Positions 16,288-23,471 of a stretch of DNA of 64,000 bases are shown piece by piece. The notes under the pieces are model-generated. The model was not told the DNA's origin. It did not search any database and saw nothing but the letters and a program-made list of their open reading frames with translations. Each line of letters begins with the position of its first letter. The stretch's first letter is position 1. The DNA comes from Traorella massiliensis (GTDB taxonomy: Bacteria; Bacillota_I; Bacilli_A; Erysipelotrichales; Erysipelotrichaceae), in the NCBI RefSeq assembly GCF_900104665.1, contig NZ_LT629969.1, positions 777,716 to 841,715 on the forward strand. The letters are read 5' to 3'. The translations under genes were made by a program, and so were the position numbers.

Positions 16288-16567
16288 TGAGTATGCCGGG
16301 CTTCGGGAGCAGGCACAGGGTTTCGACCTGGTGCAGCTGTATGAAGCAAGGCAGGCCATCCGCCCCGGCAAAGAACAAGAAGCGGAGAACCGGGCACAAG
16401 AGGTTTACGGCGAGAAGTACAACCCACTGCTGATGTTTGACAGCAAAAAGTCGGTTTCCCGTATGCTGCATGAGGATATTGAGCGGCAGGCAGTACGGAG
16501 AATGATGTGACAGGCGCATAAGGAGCAGCAGACTTTTCAAAAGAAAAAGAGTGAACAGGAACGGTAA
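16288..16567 (+). pseudogene. C-terminal fragment of a conjugative-element relaxase or polyvalent protein
   Basis: The frame beginning NEYAGLREQAQGFDLVQLYEARQAI and ending RQAVRRMM-stop-QAHKEQQTFQKKKSEQER looks like the end of the large relaxase or mobilization proteins of Tn1549-like elements, which are rich in Gln/Glu/Arg helices. The N-terminus is absent, and an in-frame TGA lies at 16508-16510. It is fused directly to the truncated CAP domain, marking a deletion junction near 16287. Confidence 0.5.
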
Positions 16568-16586
16568 CCCACCGTTCCTGTTCACT
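16541..16586 (-). terminator. 16-bp perfect inverted repeat, terminator on the minus strand
   Basis: Bases 16550-16565 and 16571-16586 are perfect inverted copies with a five-base loop. On the minus strand the stem is followed by CTTTTTCTTTT, which makes a strong intrinsic terminator for leftward transcription. The same DNA encodes the last residues of the relaxase fragment. Confidence 0.7.
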
Positions 16587-16647
16587 ACAAACCTTAACGG
16601 GATTTCCCCATAACATTTGATTTGTCTTGATAATTATTTACATCCCA

Positions 16648-16831
16648 TCATTCAATAAAACCAAAGTATATCGCAGCAGCTGCGACAAGAGCGATTCGAT
16701 ACCAGCCAAAAATTCTGAAATTATGTTTTTTGATGAACGACATAAGGAAACGAATAGATATTATCGATACCAAAAACGCAACCAACATTCCGGTAAGTAG
16801 TACAGCACACTCAATAGCTGTAAATTTTATG
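16648..16831 (-). pseudogene. uppP: 3' fragment of uppP/bacA (undecaprenyl-diphosphatase)
   Basis: About 60 residues on the minus strand (TGMLVAFLVSIISIRFLMS, then FIKKHNFRIFGWYRIAL, ending AAIYFGFIE-stop) match the last two membrane helices of undecaprenyl-diphosphatase. The rest of the gene is missing: the frame is cut at about 16831 by the ISL3 end. Its AT-rich codon use differs from the GC-rich fragments to the left. It may derive from a bacitracin-resistance type bacA copy or from a chromosomal gene. Confidence 0.7.
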
Positions 16832-17085
16832 GGCTCTACTCCCGTTTTAGTGGATAGGAGTATTTAGAAAGGGTTAGGGACAGCGAGTTGGAGTTTACCA
16901 GCAACGAGGTAAATCATCGAGGCAAAGCCCTCATAGGTATTAAAGCAACGGGCTTTCCGTTTGGCTGCCTGTATCATGGAGTTAATACCCTCACAGACAG
17001 CGTTGGTAATGCGGTGGTAGAAGTAGGCCAGTATCTTCTCCTTGTGGTTGCGTAGTGTGGTGGCAGCGTCTTTCATGGTCCAACA
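16832..17085 (-). pseudogene. ISL3 family transposase, C-terminal fragment
   Basis: The last 70 or so residues of an ISL3-type transposase (TMKDAATTLRNHKEKILAYF, then YHRITNAVCEGINSMIQAAKR and FASMIYLVAGKLQLAVPNPF-stop), including the conserved N-x-x-x-E-G-x-N-S end of the DDE domain. The upstream two-thirds is gone, with the break at about 17085. The element's terminal sequence (16832-16883) is retained and occurs again at 18126-18177. Confidence 0.82.
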
Positions 17086-17126
17086 TACAATTATGGTAAC
17101 GACTCAGAGAAAGGCGGTTATCCATA

Positions 17127-17363
17127 ATGTTAAACGAAAACATAAAATCAATCAGGAAATCAAAAGGACTTTCACAAGAGGAACTTGCTGTTAAGCTGAA
17201 TGTGGTTCGACAGACAATTTCCAAATGGGAGCAAGGGTTGTCTGTTCCTGATTCTGATATGTTGATTTCTATATCAGAAGTGTTAGAAACACCAGTAAGT
17301 ACTTTGCTTGGAGAAACGATTTCCGAGTCGAAAGCTGCTGATTTAAGAGCAATTTCTTACTGA
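17127..17363 (+). CDS. XRE-family helix-turn-helix regulator, probably truncated
   Basis: A 78-residue protein with a standard XRE DNA-binding domain (MLNENIKSIRKSKGLSQEELAVKLNVVRQTISKWE, then SVPDSDMLISISEVLETPVSTLLGE). Close relatives continue with a linker (SEKLEVINLQLAQ...) and a membrane helix. Here the frame stops right after ADLRAIS, so it is likely a 3'-truncated gene that still encodes a complete DNA-binding domain. AAAGGCGG lies upstream at a wide spacing. It sits between two ISL3 remnants. Confidence 0.65.
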   Translation: MLNENIKSIRKSKGLSQEELAVKLNVVRQTISKWEQGLSVPDSDMLISISEVLETPVSTLLGETISESKAADLRAISY

Positions 17364-17370
17364 ATGTTTA

Positions 17371-18033
17371 TTAATATCCCAAGTTTTCATGTATTAGAAT
17401 TATTTCAAATTCGCCAGTCATAGGTTTTTCCCATAATACCGAAAGTCCTCTACATATTCTTTCCGGGCTTTTACAATCATAACATTTGTCCGCTTTTATT
17501 GCACAAGGCGTTTTGACTCCTAGCCTTTGGGCATTTAACGGAGCTGCAATATTTCTTGCCCTGTACAATGCACTGTCATAATCCTTCTCAATCTTGTTCT
17601 CACCTATGACAAAATAAACCTTTTCATGCCCATAAAATATGGATGCAACACGATTACAATTTCCATCTATGTTGACAATTTCACCACTTTCAGCAATTCC
17701 ATTTACTGACGTAATATATATGGATGCTGCGTTTGCCTCTAGACGAACATCTTTACTTGTTTTTCCTTCCGGTATCCTATGATGCCAAAACACTTGATTA
17801 TGTGTACTTAGACTTTCAAAAAGTCCCATCTTTTCTAATGTCATAGAACCTGCAAATCCTACAGTTTGATTATCAATTTGGGAATTTATATAGTTAGCTG
17901 CTTCGGAAGCAGTTTCAAAGCAATTAACAATATAGCCTAATGAAATCAAGTTTTTCTTTATCAAATCAAAATTTCTTCCCACGATGTTCTCTCCAAATTC
18001 ATGCAAAAATTCAAATCTACCTCTGTGTTTCAT
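17371..18033 (-). CDS. LUD-domain protein (LutC/YkgG-like)
   Basis: A 220-residue protein with the LUD fold seen in lactate-utilisation proteins LutB/LutC. Characteristic segments are TVGFAGSMTLEKMGL (about residues 57-71), EANAASIYITSVNGIAESGEIVNIDGNCNRVASIFYG (about 98-135) and a C-terminal cysteine cluster (CAIKADKCYDCKSPERIC, about 178-195). Stand-alone LUD proteins of this type are common in Firmicutes and their substrate is unknown. It faces the XRE gene and its end is eight bases away. No ribosome binding site is obvious before the ATG at 18033, so the start is uncertain. Flanking ISL3 ends suggest it came in with mobile DNA. Confidence 0.82.
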   Translation of the reverse strand: MKHRGRFEFLHEFGENIVGRNFDLIKKNLISLGYIVNCFETASEAANYINSQIDNQTVGFAGSMTLEKMGLFESLSTHNQVFWHHRIPEGKTSKDVRLEANAASIYITSVNGIAESGEIVNIDGNCNRVASIFYGHEKVYFVIGENKIEKDYDSALYRARNIAAPLNAQRLGVKTPCAIKADKCYDCKSPERICRGLSVLWEKPMTGEFEIILIHENLGY

Positions 18034-18061
18034 TATACATCATAAATGTTAAAATTTCTAC

Positions 18062-18109
18062 CCGCCGTCTATTGACCTTGATTGTGAGGAAAATAGGCGG
18101 CTTTTTTTT
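18062..18109 (+). terminator. Hairpin with T8 run
   Basis: CCGCC and TATT at 18062-18073 pair with AATA and GGCGG at 18092-18100, leaving a three-base bulge, and a run of eight T follows. It would stop rightward transcription ahead of the core genome. Confidence 0.5.
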
Positions 18110-18125
18110 GTCGCCTAAAAATTTT

Positions 18126-18177
18126 GGCTCTACTCCCGTTTTAGTGGATAGGAGTATTTAGAAAGGGTTAGGGACAG
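18126..18177 (-). repeat. Second copy of the ISL3 terminal sequence
   Basis: These 52 bases are identical to 16832-16883, the 3' end of the ISL3 element including the last codons of its transposase. Only this end is present; the adjoining transposase sequence is absent. The two copies are direct repeats bracketing the XRE and LUD genes. Confidence 0.85.
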
Positions 18178-18539
18178 GGTAAGGTAGAATAAGTTGCGCA
18201 AAAATGAATCAGGCAATGTACAATTCAACGAGGAAATTTTCAAGGGCCAAATCATCTTTTATTAAGAAATTAAAGAAAATAAATTCATAGATTACCGCAA
18301 AGGTTTTTGTAAAAAACACCCTTGACAAATCTCTTTCCATAAAAAGACGGTATTGACTTAGCCTGTATACTTTGTACGGGCTTTTTATTGTTATTACAAA
18401 TATAGGAAGCTTTTCTAAGGGTCATTGGAATGCTGTATAGATAAGGGTGTTAAATCACAGTTATTTGAATCTTTTATCTAAAGTATTGTAAAAGGATGAC
18501 GGGAAAATTATGTTGAATCATGTTTTTGAAAAAGAATTC
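18178..18539. other. AT-rich interval without a supportable gene
   Basis: About 360 bases between the ISL3 end and the first core operon. Short frames such as NESGNVQFNEEIFKGQIIFY suggest a decayed coding remnant, but no family is recognisable. It includes the terminator at 18360-18386. The accessory/core border probably lies here. Confidence 0.4.
18360..18386 (+). terminator. Intrinsic terminator before the core region
   Basis: AGCCTGTA pairs with TACGGGCT (one G-U pair) around a seven-base loop and is followed by TTTTATT. It would insulate the DUF5685 operon from the mobile DNA. Confidence 0.6.
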
Positions 18540-18568
18540 TTGAATTATGTGTCATAAATCTGTAAACT
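18540..18568 (+). promoter_or_regulatory. Possible promoter of the DUF5685 operon
   Basis: TTGAAT and TAAACT are separated by 17 bases, with the start codon 21 bases after the -10 hexamer. The match is moderate, and the overlapping AT-rich TATATAAA leaves the exact -10 open. Confidence 0.4.
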
Positions 18569-18588
18569 ATATAAAATGAGGAAAAGAT

Positions 18589-19434
18589 ATGTTTGGATAT
18601 GTAATGGTGAATAAACAAAAACTGAGTGAAGAAGAAAATGATACTTATCTTGGTTTTTATTGCGGTTTGTGTTACTGCCTTCATAAAGCATATGGAAAAA
18701 GTGGTCAGGCAGCTTTAAATTTTGATATGACATTTCTGGCAATATTGCTGAGTGGTCTATATGAAAGTGAAGTTGTGACAAGGGAATACCGTTGTCCTTT
18801 TCATCCGATGAAGAAAAGAATTCTCTATCATAATCCAATGATTGAATATGCATCTGATATGACCATTCTTCTCACATATCTTAAATGTGAGGATAACTGG
18901 GAAGATGAACGTAAAAAATCTAGTTATGTTTATCAGAAAGCTTTAAATAAGAAGTTTTTTAAGGTACAATCAATGTATCCGGATAAAGTTAGAAAAATTC
19001 GGGAAGTGCTTGAGAAAACTCATCAATTGGAGAAAGAGAAATGTGAAAATATTGATGCTTTAGCTGGTTTGAGTGGTGCGATGCTGGGTGAAATTCTGGT
19101 TTATCGGGAAGATGAATGGAAAGATCTTTTATATGAAATGGGTGATTATCTAGGTCGTTTCATTTATATCATGGATGCTTATGAGGATGTCGAAAAAGAT
19201 ATTGCGAAAAATTGTTTTAATCCGTTTATAAAAAGCCATCAGACAACTGGATTTGATGAGCGGATAAAGAATATACTGGAATTGATGATGGCGCACTCGA
19301 GTGAGGCGTTTGAGAAACTGCCAATTCTTGAATATGCGAATATTTTGCGAAATATTCTTTATTCAGGAGTCTGGGCAAGATATGAAATGGTAAGAAAGAA
19401 AAGAGAGGACAGCAAAAATGGAAGATCCGTATAA
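18589..19434 (+). CDS. DUF5685 family protein
   Basis: A 281-residue protein beginning [16 protein letters not shown], the typical start of the DUF5685 family, which occurs beside J-domain genes in Firmicutes. The N-terminal [20 protein letters not shown] segment (about residues 21-40) has a cysteine cluster with RYC/CPFH further on, and helix-rich sequence follows with [11 protein letters not shown] and [12 protein letters not shown] motifs. The acidic DAYEDVEKD motif recalls polyprenyl-synthase-like helical folds, but no activity is known. The last 17 bases overlap the J-domain gene, implying coupling and a shared function. GAGGAAAAG precedes the ATG. Confidence 0.85.
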   Translation: MFGYVMVNKQKLSEEENDTYLGFYCGLCYCLHKAYGKSGQAALNFDMTFLAILLSGLYESEVVTREYRCPFHPMKKRILYHNPMIEYASDMTILLTYLKCEDNWEDERKKSSYVYQKALNKKFFKVQSMYPDKVRKIREVLEKTHQLEKEKCENIDALAGLSGAMLGEILVYREDEWKDLLYEMGDYLGRFIYIMDAYEDVEKDIAKNCFNPFIKSHQTTGFDERIKNILELMMAHSSEAFEKLPILEYANILRNILYSGVWARYEMVRKKREDSKNGRSV

Positions 19435-20002
19435 GATTTTAGGTGTCAGTCCTGATGCTACTGACGATGAAGTAAAAAAGGCATATCGCCAATTAGCAAA
19501 AAAATATCATCCTGATGTAAATAAGGAAGCGGGTGCGGAAGAGCGCTTTAAGAAAATTCAGAATGCTTATGATACGATCATGAATATGCGTAAAAATGGT
19601 GGCAATGCACGTGAATTCTGGAATCAGTATGGTTCTCAGCAGACCTATGCCAACAATGATTATCAGAATGTCGTTGCTTACCTGAATCTTGGGCAATATG
19701 TGTATGCTTATCAGCTTTTAAGCAATATGAGCAATCGTGATGCTACCTGGTATTATTTGTATGCGATTGCGAATTATGGACTTGGTCAGCAGATTGCAGC
19801 GATGGAAGCTGCTGAAAGAGCCTGCCAGATGGATCCGACGAATAACGAGTATCGCCAGCTATATGCTCAGATTCAGCAAGGTCAAAATCGTTATCGCAGG
19901 ATGCAGCAGCCTTTTGGAGATGGCAGTTCGCTTTGCTGTCAGTTAATTCTCTGTAACATGTGCTTAGGTGGTTTTGGAATGCCGCTTTTTTGCTGCTGTT
20001 AG
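19418..20002 (+). CDS. J-domain protein with helical-repeat region and Cys-rich tail
   Basis: A 194-residue DnaJ-like co-chaperone. Residues 1-65 form a J domain ([22 protein letters not shown]) with the essential HPD at KKYHPDVN. Residues 80-155 look like tetratricopeptide-type helices ([16 protein letters not shown]..., [21 protein letters not shown]). The C-terminus is cysteine-rich and hydrophobic ([13 protein letters not shown] and PLFCCC), possibly for membrane association or metal binding. The G/F and zinc-finger regions of true DnaJ are missing, so it is a specialised J protein recruiting DnaK to a particular client, plausibly the DUF5685 protein with which it overlaps. GAGAGGAC lies upstream. 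Confidence 0.85.
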   Translation: MEDPYKILGVSPDATDDEVKKAYRQLAKKYHPDVNKEAGAEERFKKIQNAYDTIMNMRKNGGNAREFWNQYGSQQTYANNDYQNVVAYLNLGQYVYAYQLLSNMSNRDATWYYLYAIANYGLGQQIAAMEAAERACQMDPTNNEYRQLYAQIQQGQNRYRRMQQPFGDGSSLCCQLILCNMCLGGFGMPLFCCC

Positions 20003-20005
20003 TTT

Positions 20006-20764
20006 ATGGAAGAGCTTATTCAGACAATCGTTAACAAGTATGCAGCGATTTTAAAAGATAATTTGACAGGTATCTATATTCATGGCTCTTATGCTATGGG
20101 CTGTTTTAATCCAAGTAAAAGCGACTTGGATTTTCTTGTTATTTGTGAACGTATGCCAACCTTTAATCAGAAAAAAAGAATGATTCAGTTTTTGATGAAA
20201 CTTGAACCAAAAGCACCGGCTAAGGGCTTTGAAATGAGCTTGGTCTTAAAGCGTTATTGTATGTATTTTACTTATCCGACACCTTATGAACTTCACTATT
20301 CACCCATGTATCGCTCCTCTTTTAAGGAAGACTTGGAAGGAACAGTTTTAAAAATGCATGGTAAAGATCGTGATCTTGCAGCACATTTTATGGTTGTTTC
20401 TCATTCTGGTATCTGTGCTTATGGGGCGGATATAAAAAAGATCTTTTTAGAGGTACCCAAAGAAGCTTATTTAAATAGTATTGAAAATGATATAGCTGAT
20501 TCTAAAAAACGTCTTGAAGAAGAACCTGTAGATGTGATCCTTAATTTATGTCGGGTGTATTATTATAAAAAAGAAGGAGTCGTTTCAAGCAAGCTTTCTG
20601 CAGGAAAATGGGCAGTTAAGAATTTTCCGCATCCTTTTGATGATATTGTTTCTAGAGCTTGTATATGTTATCAAAGTGATGCTGAGTATAAATTTCATGA
20701 TAATGAGGGAAAGCTATTTCTTGATTTTATGAAAAAAGAGGGGATCTTAAATGAAAAAAAGTAA
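20006..20764 (+). CDS. Aminoglycoside adenylyltransferase-like nucleotidyltransferase
   Basis: A 252-residue protein of the AadA/ANT(9)-type group. The nucleotidyltransferase signature GSYAMGCFNPSKSDLDFLVI (about residues 27-46) supplies the GSxxxG and DxD metal-binding motif. A C-terminal helical domain follows (DVILNLCRVYYYKKEGVVSSKLSAGKWA, about 183-210), as in AadA. The family transfers AMP to small hydroxylated substrates. Resistance to spectinomycin or streptomycin cannot be asserted for this chromosomal member. It starts three bases after the J-domain stop and overlaps the next gene by 14 bases, so it belongs to the same operon. Its composition matches its AT-rich neighbours. Confidence 0.82.
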   Translation: MEELIQTIVNKYAAILKDNLTGIYIHGSYAMGCFNPSKSDLDFLVICERMPTFNQKKRMIQFLMKLEPKAPAKGFEMSLVLKRYCMYFTYPTPYELHYSPMYRSSFKEDLEGTVLKMHGKDRDLAAHFMVVSHSGICAYGADIKKIFLEVPKEAYLNSIENDIADSKKRLEEEPVDVILNLCRVYYYKKEGVVSSKLSAGKWAVKNFPHPFDDIVSRACICYQSDAEYKFHDNEGKLFLDFMKKEGILNEKK

Positions 20765-21683
20765 TGTAATTTTAGTTTATGATGAAAATAAAGAAAAAAT
20801 TTTGATGTGCAAACGTAGAAAAAATCCTTATAAGGGATTATTGAATTTAGTTGGAGGAAAAGTTGAAAAAAATGAGACGGGTGAACATGCGGCTTATCGT
20901 GAATTATATGAGGAAAGCGGTATTTCATCAAAGGATATTGTTTTAACGCATTTAATGGATATGGTATATCATTTAGATGATTTAACTGTAGAAGTTTATA
21001 TGGGCGTTCTTTTTCATCATGTAGAGGTATATGGGGAAGAAAATGAATTGTGCTGGGTAGATAAAAATGAAAATTTCTTTGATATGAATGTTTATGCCGG
21101 TGAAGGGAATATCGGACATATGGTGAAGGTGGCAGAAGATTATCATGATGAATTATTTGATGATCTGCTTTTCATAAAACCGGATGAGTCTTATGCAGCT
21201 GAAATCGCTGCTTATAGACAAGAGTTTTTAGATGCGAATGATTCGATGGATGGTACAGGAAATTTAAGAGAGTGTGAAGATCCCTTAAAATGGATCAGTC
21301 AAAGTCGTGATTATGAAGATGCTTCTAAAGTTCCTTCACATTGGGTTACTTGTGAACAATATATCCTTGTCAGAAAGAACGATCAAAGAATTTTAGGTAT
21401 GATTCAATTACGTCATGAATTGAGTGAATATCTTTTAAATTATGGTGGCCATGTTGGCTATAGCGTGCGTCCAAGTGAAAGAAGAAAAGGATATGCAACA
21501 CTCATGCTTTCAAAGCTAATGGAAGTATGTCGTGAGAAAAATATGGAACGTGTGTTAGTGACTTGTTTAAAGAACAATGAGGCTTCAAGAAAAACCATTT
21601 TAAAAAATGGTGGAGTTTATGAGGATGAGCGTTTTGAGACAGATGAAAATGAATATATTGAGAGATATTGGATCACTTTATAA
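20751..21683 (+). CDS. Nudix hydrolase fused to a GNAT acetyltransferase
   Basis: A 310-residue bifunctional protein. The N-terminal Nudix domain (about residues 1-140) has an intact box, GGKVEKNETGEHAAYRELYE followed by ESG, and resembles MutT-type or ADP-ribose/8-oxo-dGTP pyrophosphatases (CKRRKNPYKGLLNLVGGK). The C-terminal GNAT domain (about 150-310) has the VGYSVRPSERRKGYATLML acetyl-CoA-binding stretch and a RYWITL end. Both domains appear complete, so it may hydrolyse a nucleotide and acetylate a separate amine substrate. It overlaps the preceding nucleotidyltransferase gene by 14 bases and ends 12 bases before the next gene. Confidence 0.87.
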   Translation: MKKSNVILVYDENKEKILMCKRRKNPYKGLLNLVGGKVEKNETGEHAAYRELYEESGISSKDIVLTHLMDMVYHLDDLTVEVYMGVLFHHVEVYGEENELCWVDKNENFFDMNVYAGEGNIGHMVKVAEDYHDELFDDLLFIKPDESYAAEIAAYRQEFLDANDSMDGTGNLRECEDPLKWISQSRDYEDASKVPSHWVTCEQYILVRKNDQRILGMIQLRHELSEYLLNYGGHVGYSVRPSERRKGYATLMLSKLMEVCREKNMERVLVTCLKNNEASRKTILKNGGVYEDERFETDENEYIERYWITL

Positions 21684-21694
21684 GGGGGAACAAA

Positions 21695-22744
21695 ATGAAA
21701 TATTATCATGGAAGCAATAAGGCCAATTTAAATCATTTAAAACCTTTTGTTAGTGAACATGAGAAAGCATATGTTTATTTTTCAACGAATCCTGTTTTAG
21801 CGGCATTATATTGTGTACATGTTTTAGAAAGACCGTTAAACTGGTTTCCTTATGGCTTTGATGAAAAGGGAAGAGTGGTCTATGAGGAGTATTATGAGAA
21901 TGCACTCATGGATGTTTATGCGGGTCAAAAAGGATATTTATATGTGTGTGAAGATATTCAAGGTTATAATCCTACAGGAATGAAAGATGTATTTGTCAGT
22001 GAACATGAAGAAAGAATAATCGAAGTTATTGAAATTGAGGATATGGGAAGCTGGTTCATGGAGAAAGTGAAAGAAGGGGAACTGGTCTTACATAAATATG
22101 AAGAAATGAGTCCTGAAGCATTACGATGGATCCTTCATTCTATTGAAGAAGAATTTCTAAAATATCATTTAGAAGAAACTTCACAGGCAGCTCAGTTTTA
22201 TATCAGTCGCTTTCCACAGCTTTTATTTGGTAAAGAGATAGAAACAGAAAGATTACGTTTGAGAAAATGGCGAAAAGAAGATGTGAATGATCTTTATGAA
22301 TATGCTTGTGATGCAGAGGTAGGACCTATGGCTGGATGGAAGCCTCATGAATCAATCGAAGAATCTGCACAGATCATAGAATTGTTTATAAGGCAGAAGG
22401 AGTGGGCCATTGAACTTAAGGAAAATCATAAGGTCATTGGTTCGATTGGATTTCATCAGCCTAAAATCAAAAAAAATCGAAGTCTGGAGCTAGGTTATGT
22501 GCTATCTAAAAATTATTGGGGTCAGGGATTAATGAGTGAAGCTGTAAAACAGGTATGTACCTTTGCTTTTGAAAGACTTCATCAAGAAGCATTATTTATT
22601 TGTTGCTTTGATGATAATGTTCGCTCAGCAAGAGTGGCTGAGAAATGTGGTTTTCAGTATTATAAATACTTAGAAAAAGCGTATCATCGTTATGATGGAA
22701 TAGATTTGGATGAACATGTATTCATCCTGACAAAAAAAGCTTAA
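21695..22744 (+). CDS. N-terminal ADP-ribosyltransferase-like domain fused to GNAT acetyltransferase
   Basis: A 349-residue protein. Residues 1-165 begin MKYYHGSNKANLNHLKPF and include KAYVYFSTNPVLAALYC, a layout (H-G-S, then Y-x-F-x-T with a helix) that resembles the H and Y strands of ADP-ribosyltransferase/Tpt1-like folds; the assignment is inference. Residues 188-349 are a RimJ/RimL-type GNAT domain (ETERLRLRKWRKEDVNDLYE, LGYVLSKNYWGQGLMSEAVK, FDDNVRSARVAEKCGF). The start at 21695 is taken for the GGGGGAAC box; a longer frame start at 21668 would overlap the previous gene. It is the last gene of the 18,589-22,744 run. Confidence 0.78.
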   Translation: MKYYHGSNKANLNHLKPFVSEHEKAYVYFSTNPVLAALYCVHVLERPLNWFPYGFDEKGRVVYEEYYENALMDVYAGQKGYLYVCEDIQGYNPTGMKDVFVSEHEERIIEVIEIEDMGSWFMEKVKEGELVLHKYEEMSPEALRWILHSIEEEFLKYHLEETSQAAQFYISRFPQLLFGKEIETERLRLRKWRKEDVNDLYEYACDAEVGPMAGWKPHESIEESAQIIELFIRQKEWAIELKENHKVIGSIGFHQPKIKKNRSLELGYVLSKNYWGQGLMSEAVKQVCTFAFERLHQEALFICCFDDNVRSARVAEKCGFQYYKYLEKAYHRYDGIDLDEHVFILTKKA

Positions 22745-22843
22745 AAAATATAGAGGCAACCAATGGTTGACACTTTGTTTATAAAAGTTGGTTGAAGGAG
22801 CATTTCTGATAGTGTTAAAATGTCTATGAAAGAAGGTGAAGCC

Positions 22844-23452
22844 ATGCAAATGGGAGAGCGTATTGCCATATTAAGAAAGAAGAAAGGTCTTTCACAGGAA
22901 GAATTAGCGGCAGTGATTGGTGTATCAAGACAGTCTATCAGTAAGTGGGAAAGCTCTCAAAGCGTTCCGGATTTAGATAAAATCATTCAGCTTTGTACGT
23001 ATTTCGATGTATCATCGGATCATCTTATTTTAGGAAAAGAATCAGAAGATGAAAAACGGCATTTGAATATTAAAACGATCGTGCTGTTAGTGAGCGCTTT
23101 TAATCTGTGTGGTTTGATTTTTGGATGTGCATTGTGGCTTGAATATATGAGCTATCCTGCTTTTGTAGTAGGTCCACTTGTTATGATCATTAGCTGTGTC
23201 TTTTATGTTTGGGCAATGATGAATCATAAAAATCAAGAAGATAAAATAAAAGCGCAACGCATCTTTTGGTATTTGAATACATGGATCTTGCTTTTTTATC
23301 CTTTTGTCGTCTTAACGAATATTTTAGCGTTTCAGCCATTGATTCATTTTCCTTTTGGATATGGTTTCCATTATTTATATTATTGGATTTTATATGGAAT
23401 TTTGTGTTTCGTCGCTTATAGCATCATTCATCATAAATTAAAAAAAGCCTGA
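22844..23452 (+). CDS. XRE-family regulator with C-terminal membrane region
   Basis: A 202-residue protein with an XRE helix-turn-helix (MGERIAILRKKKGLSQEELA, AVIGVSRQSISKWESSQSVP, about residues 3-62) and four hydrophobic segments (about 77-100, 107-127, 143-165 and 172-195). Such membrane-tethered XRE proteins are frequent in Firmicutes and may sense envelope signals, though none is well studied. The ATG at 22844 follows AGAAGGTG; an earlier in-frame Met has no site. CAACCAATGGTTG, an imperfect palindrome at 22758-22770, lies upstream and could be an autoregulatory operator. Confidence 0.85.
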   Translation: MQMGERIAILRKKKGLSQEELAAVIGVSRQSISKWESSQSVPDLDKIIQLCTYFDVSSDHLILGKESEDEKRHLNIKTIVLLVSAFNLCGLIFGCALWLEYMSYPAFVVGPLVMIISCVFYVWAMMNHKNQEDKIKAQRIFWYLNTWILLFYPFVVLTNILAFQPLIHFPFGYGFHYLYYWILYGILCFVAYSIIHHKLKKA

Positions 23453-23471
23453 GTTTTGACTCGGCTTTTAT
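23441..23471. terminator. Bidirectional terminator between convergent genes
   Basis: AGCC-T-GAGT pairs with ACTC-GGCT around a TTTG loop, flanked by an A-run on the left and a T-run on the right. It serves the rightward XRE gene and the leftward oxidoreductase. Confidence 0.7.

Noticed and set aside
20006-20764. Calling the nucleotidyltransferase an aminoglycoside resistance gene
   Set aside because: It has the right fold motifs but sits in an AT-rich core-like operon without mobility signals, and substrate cannot be told from sequence.
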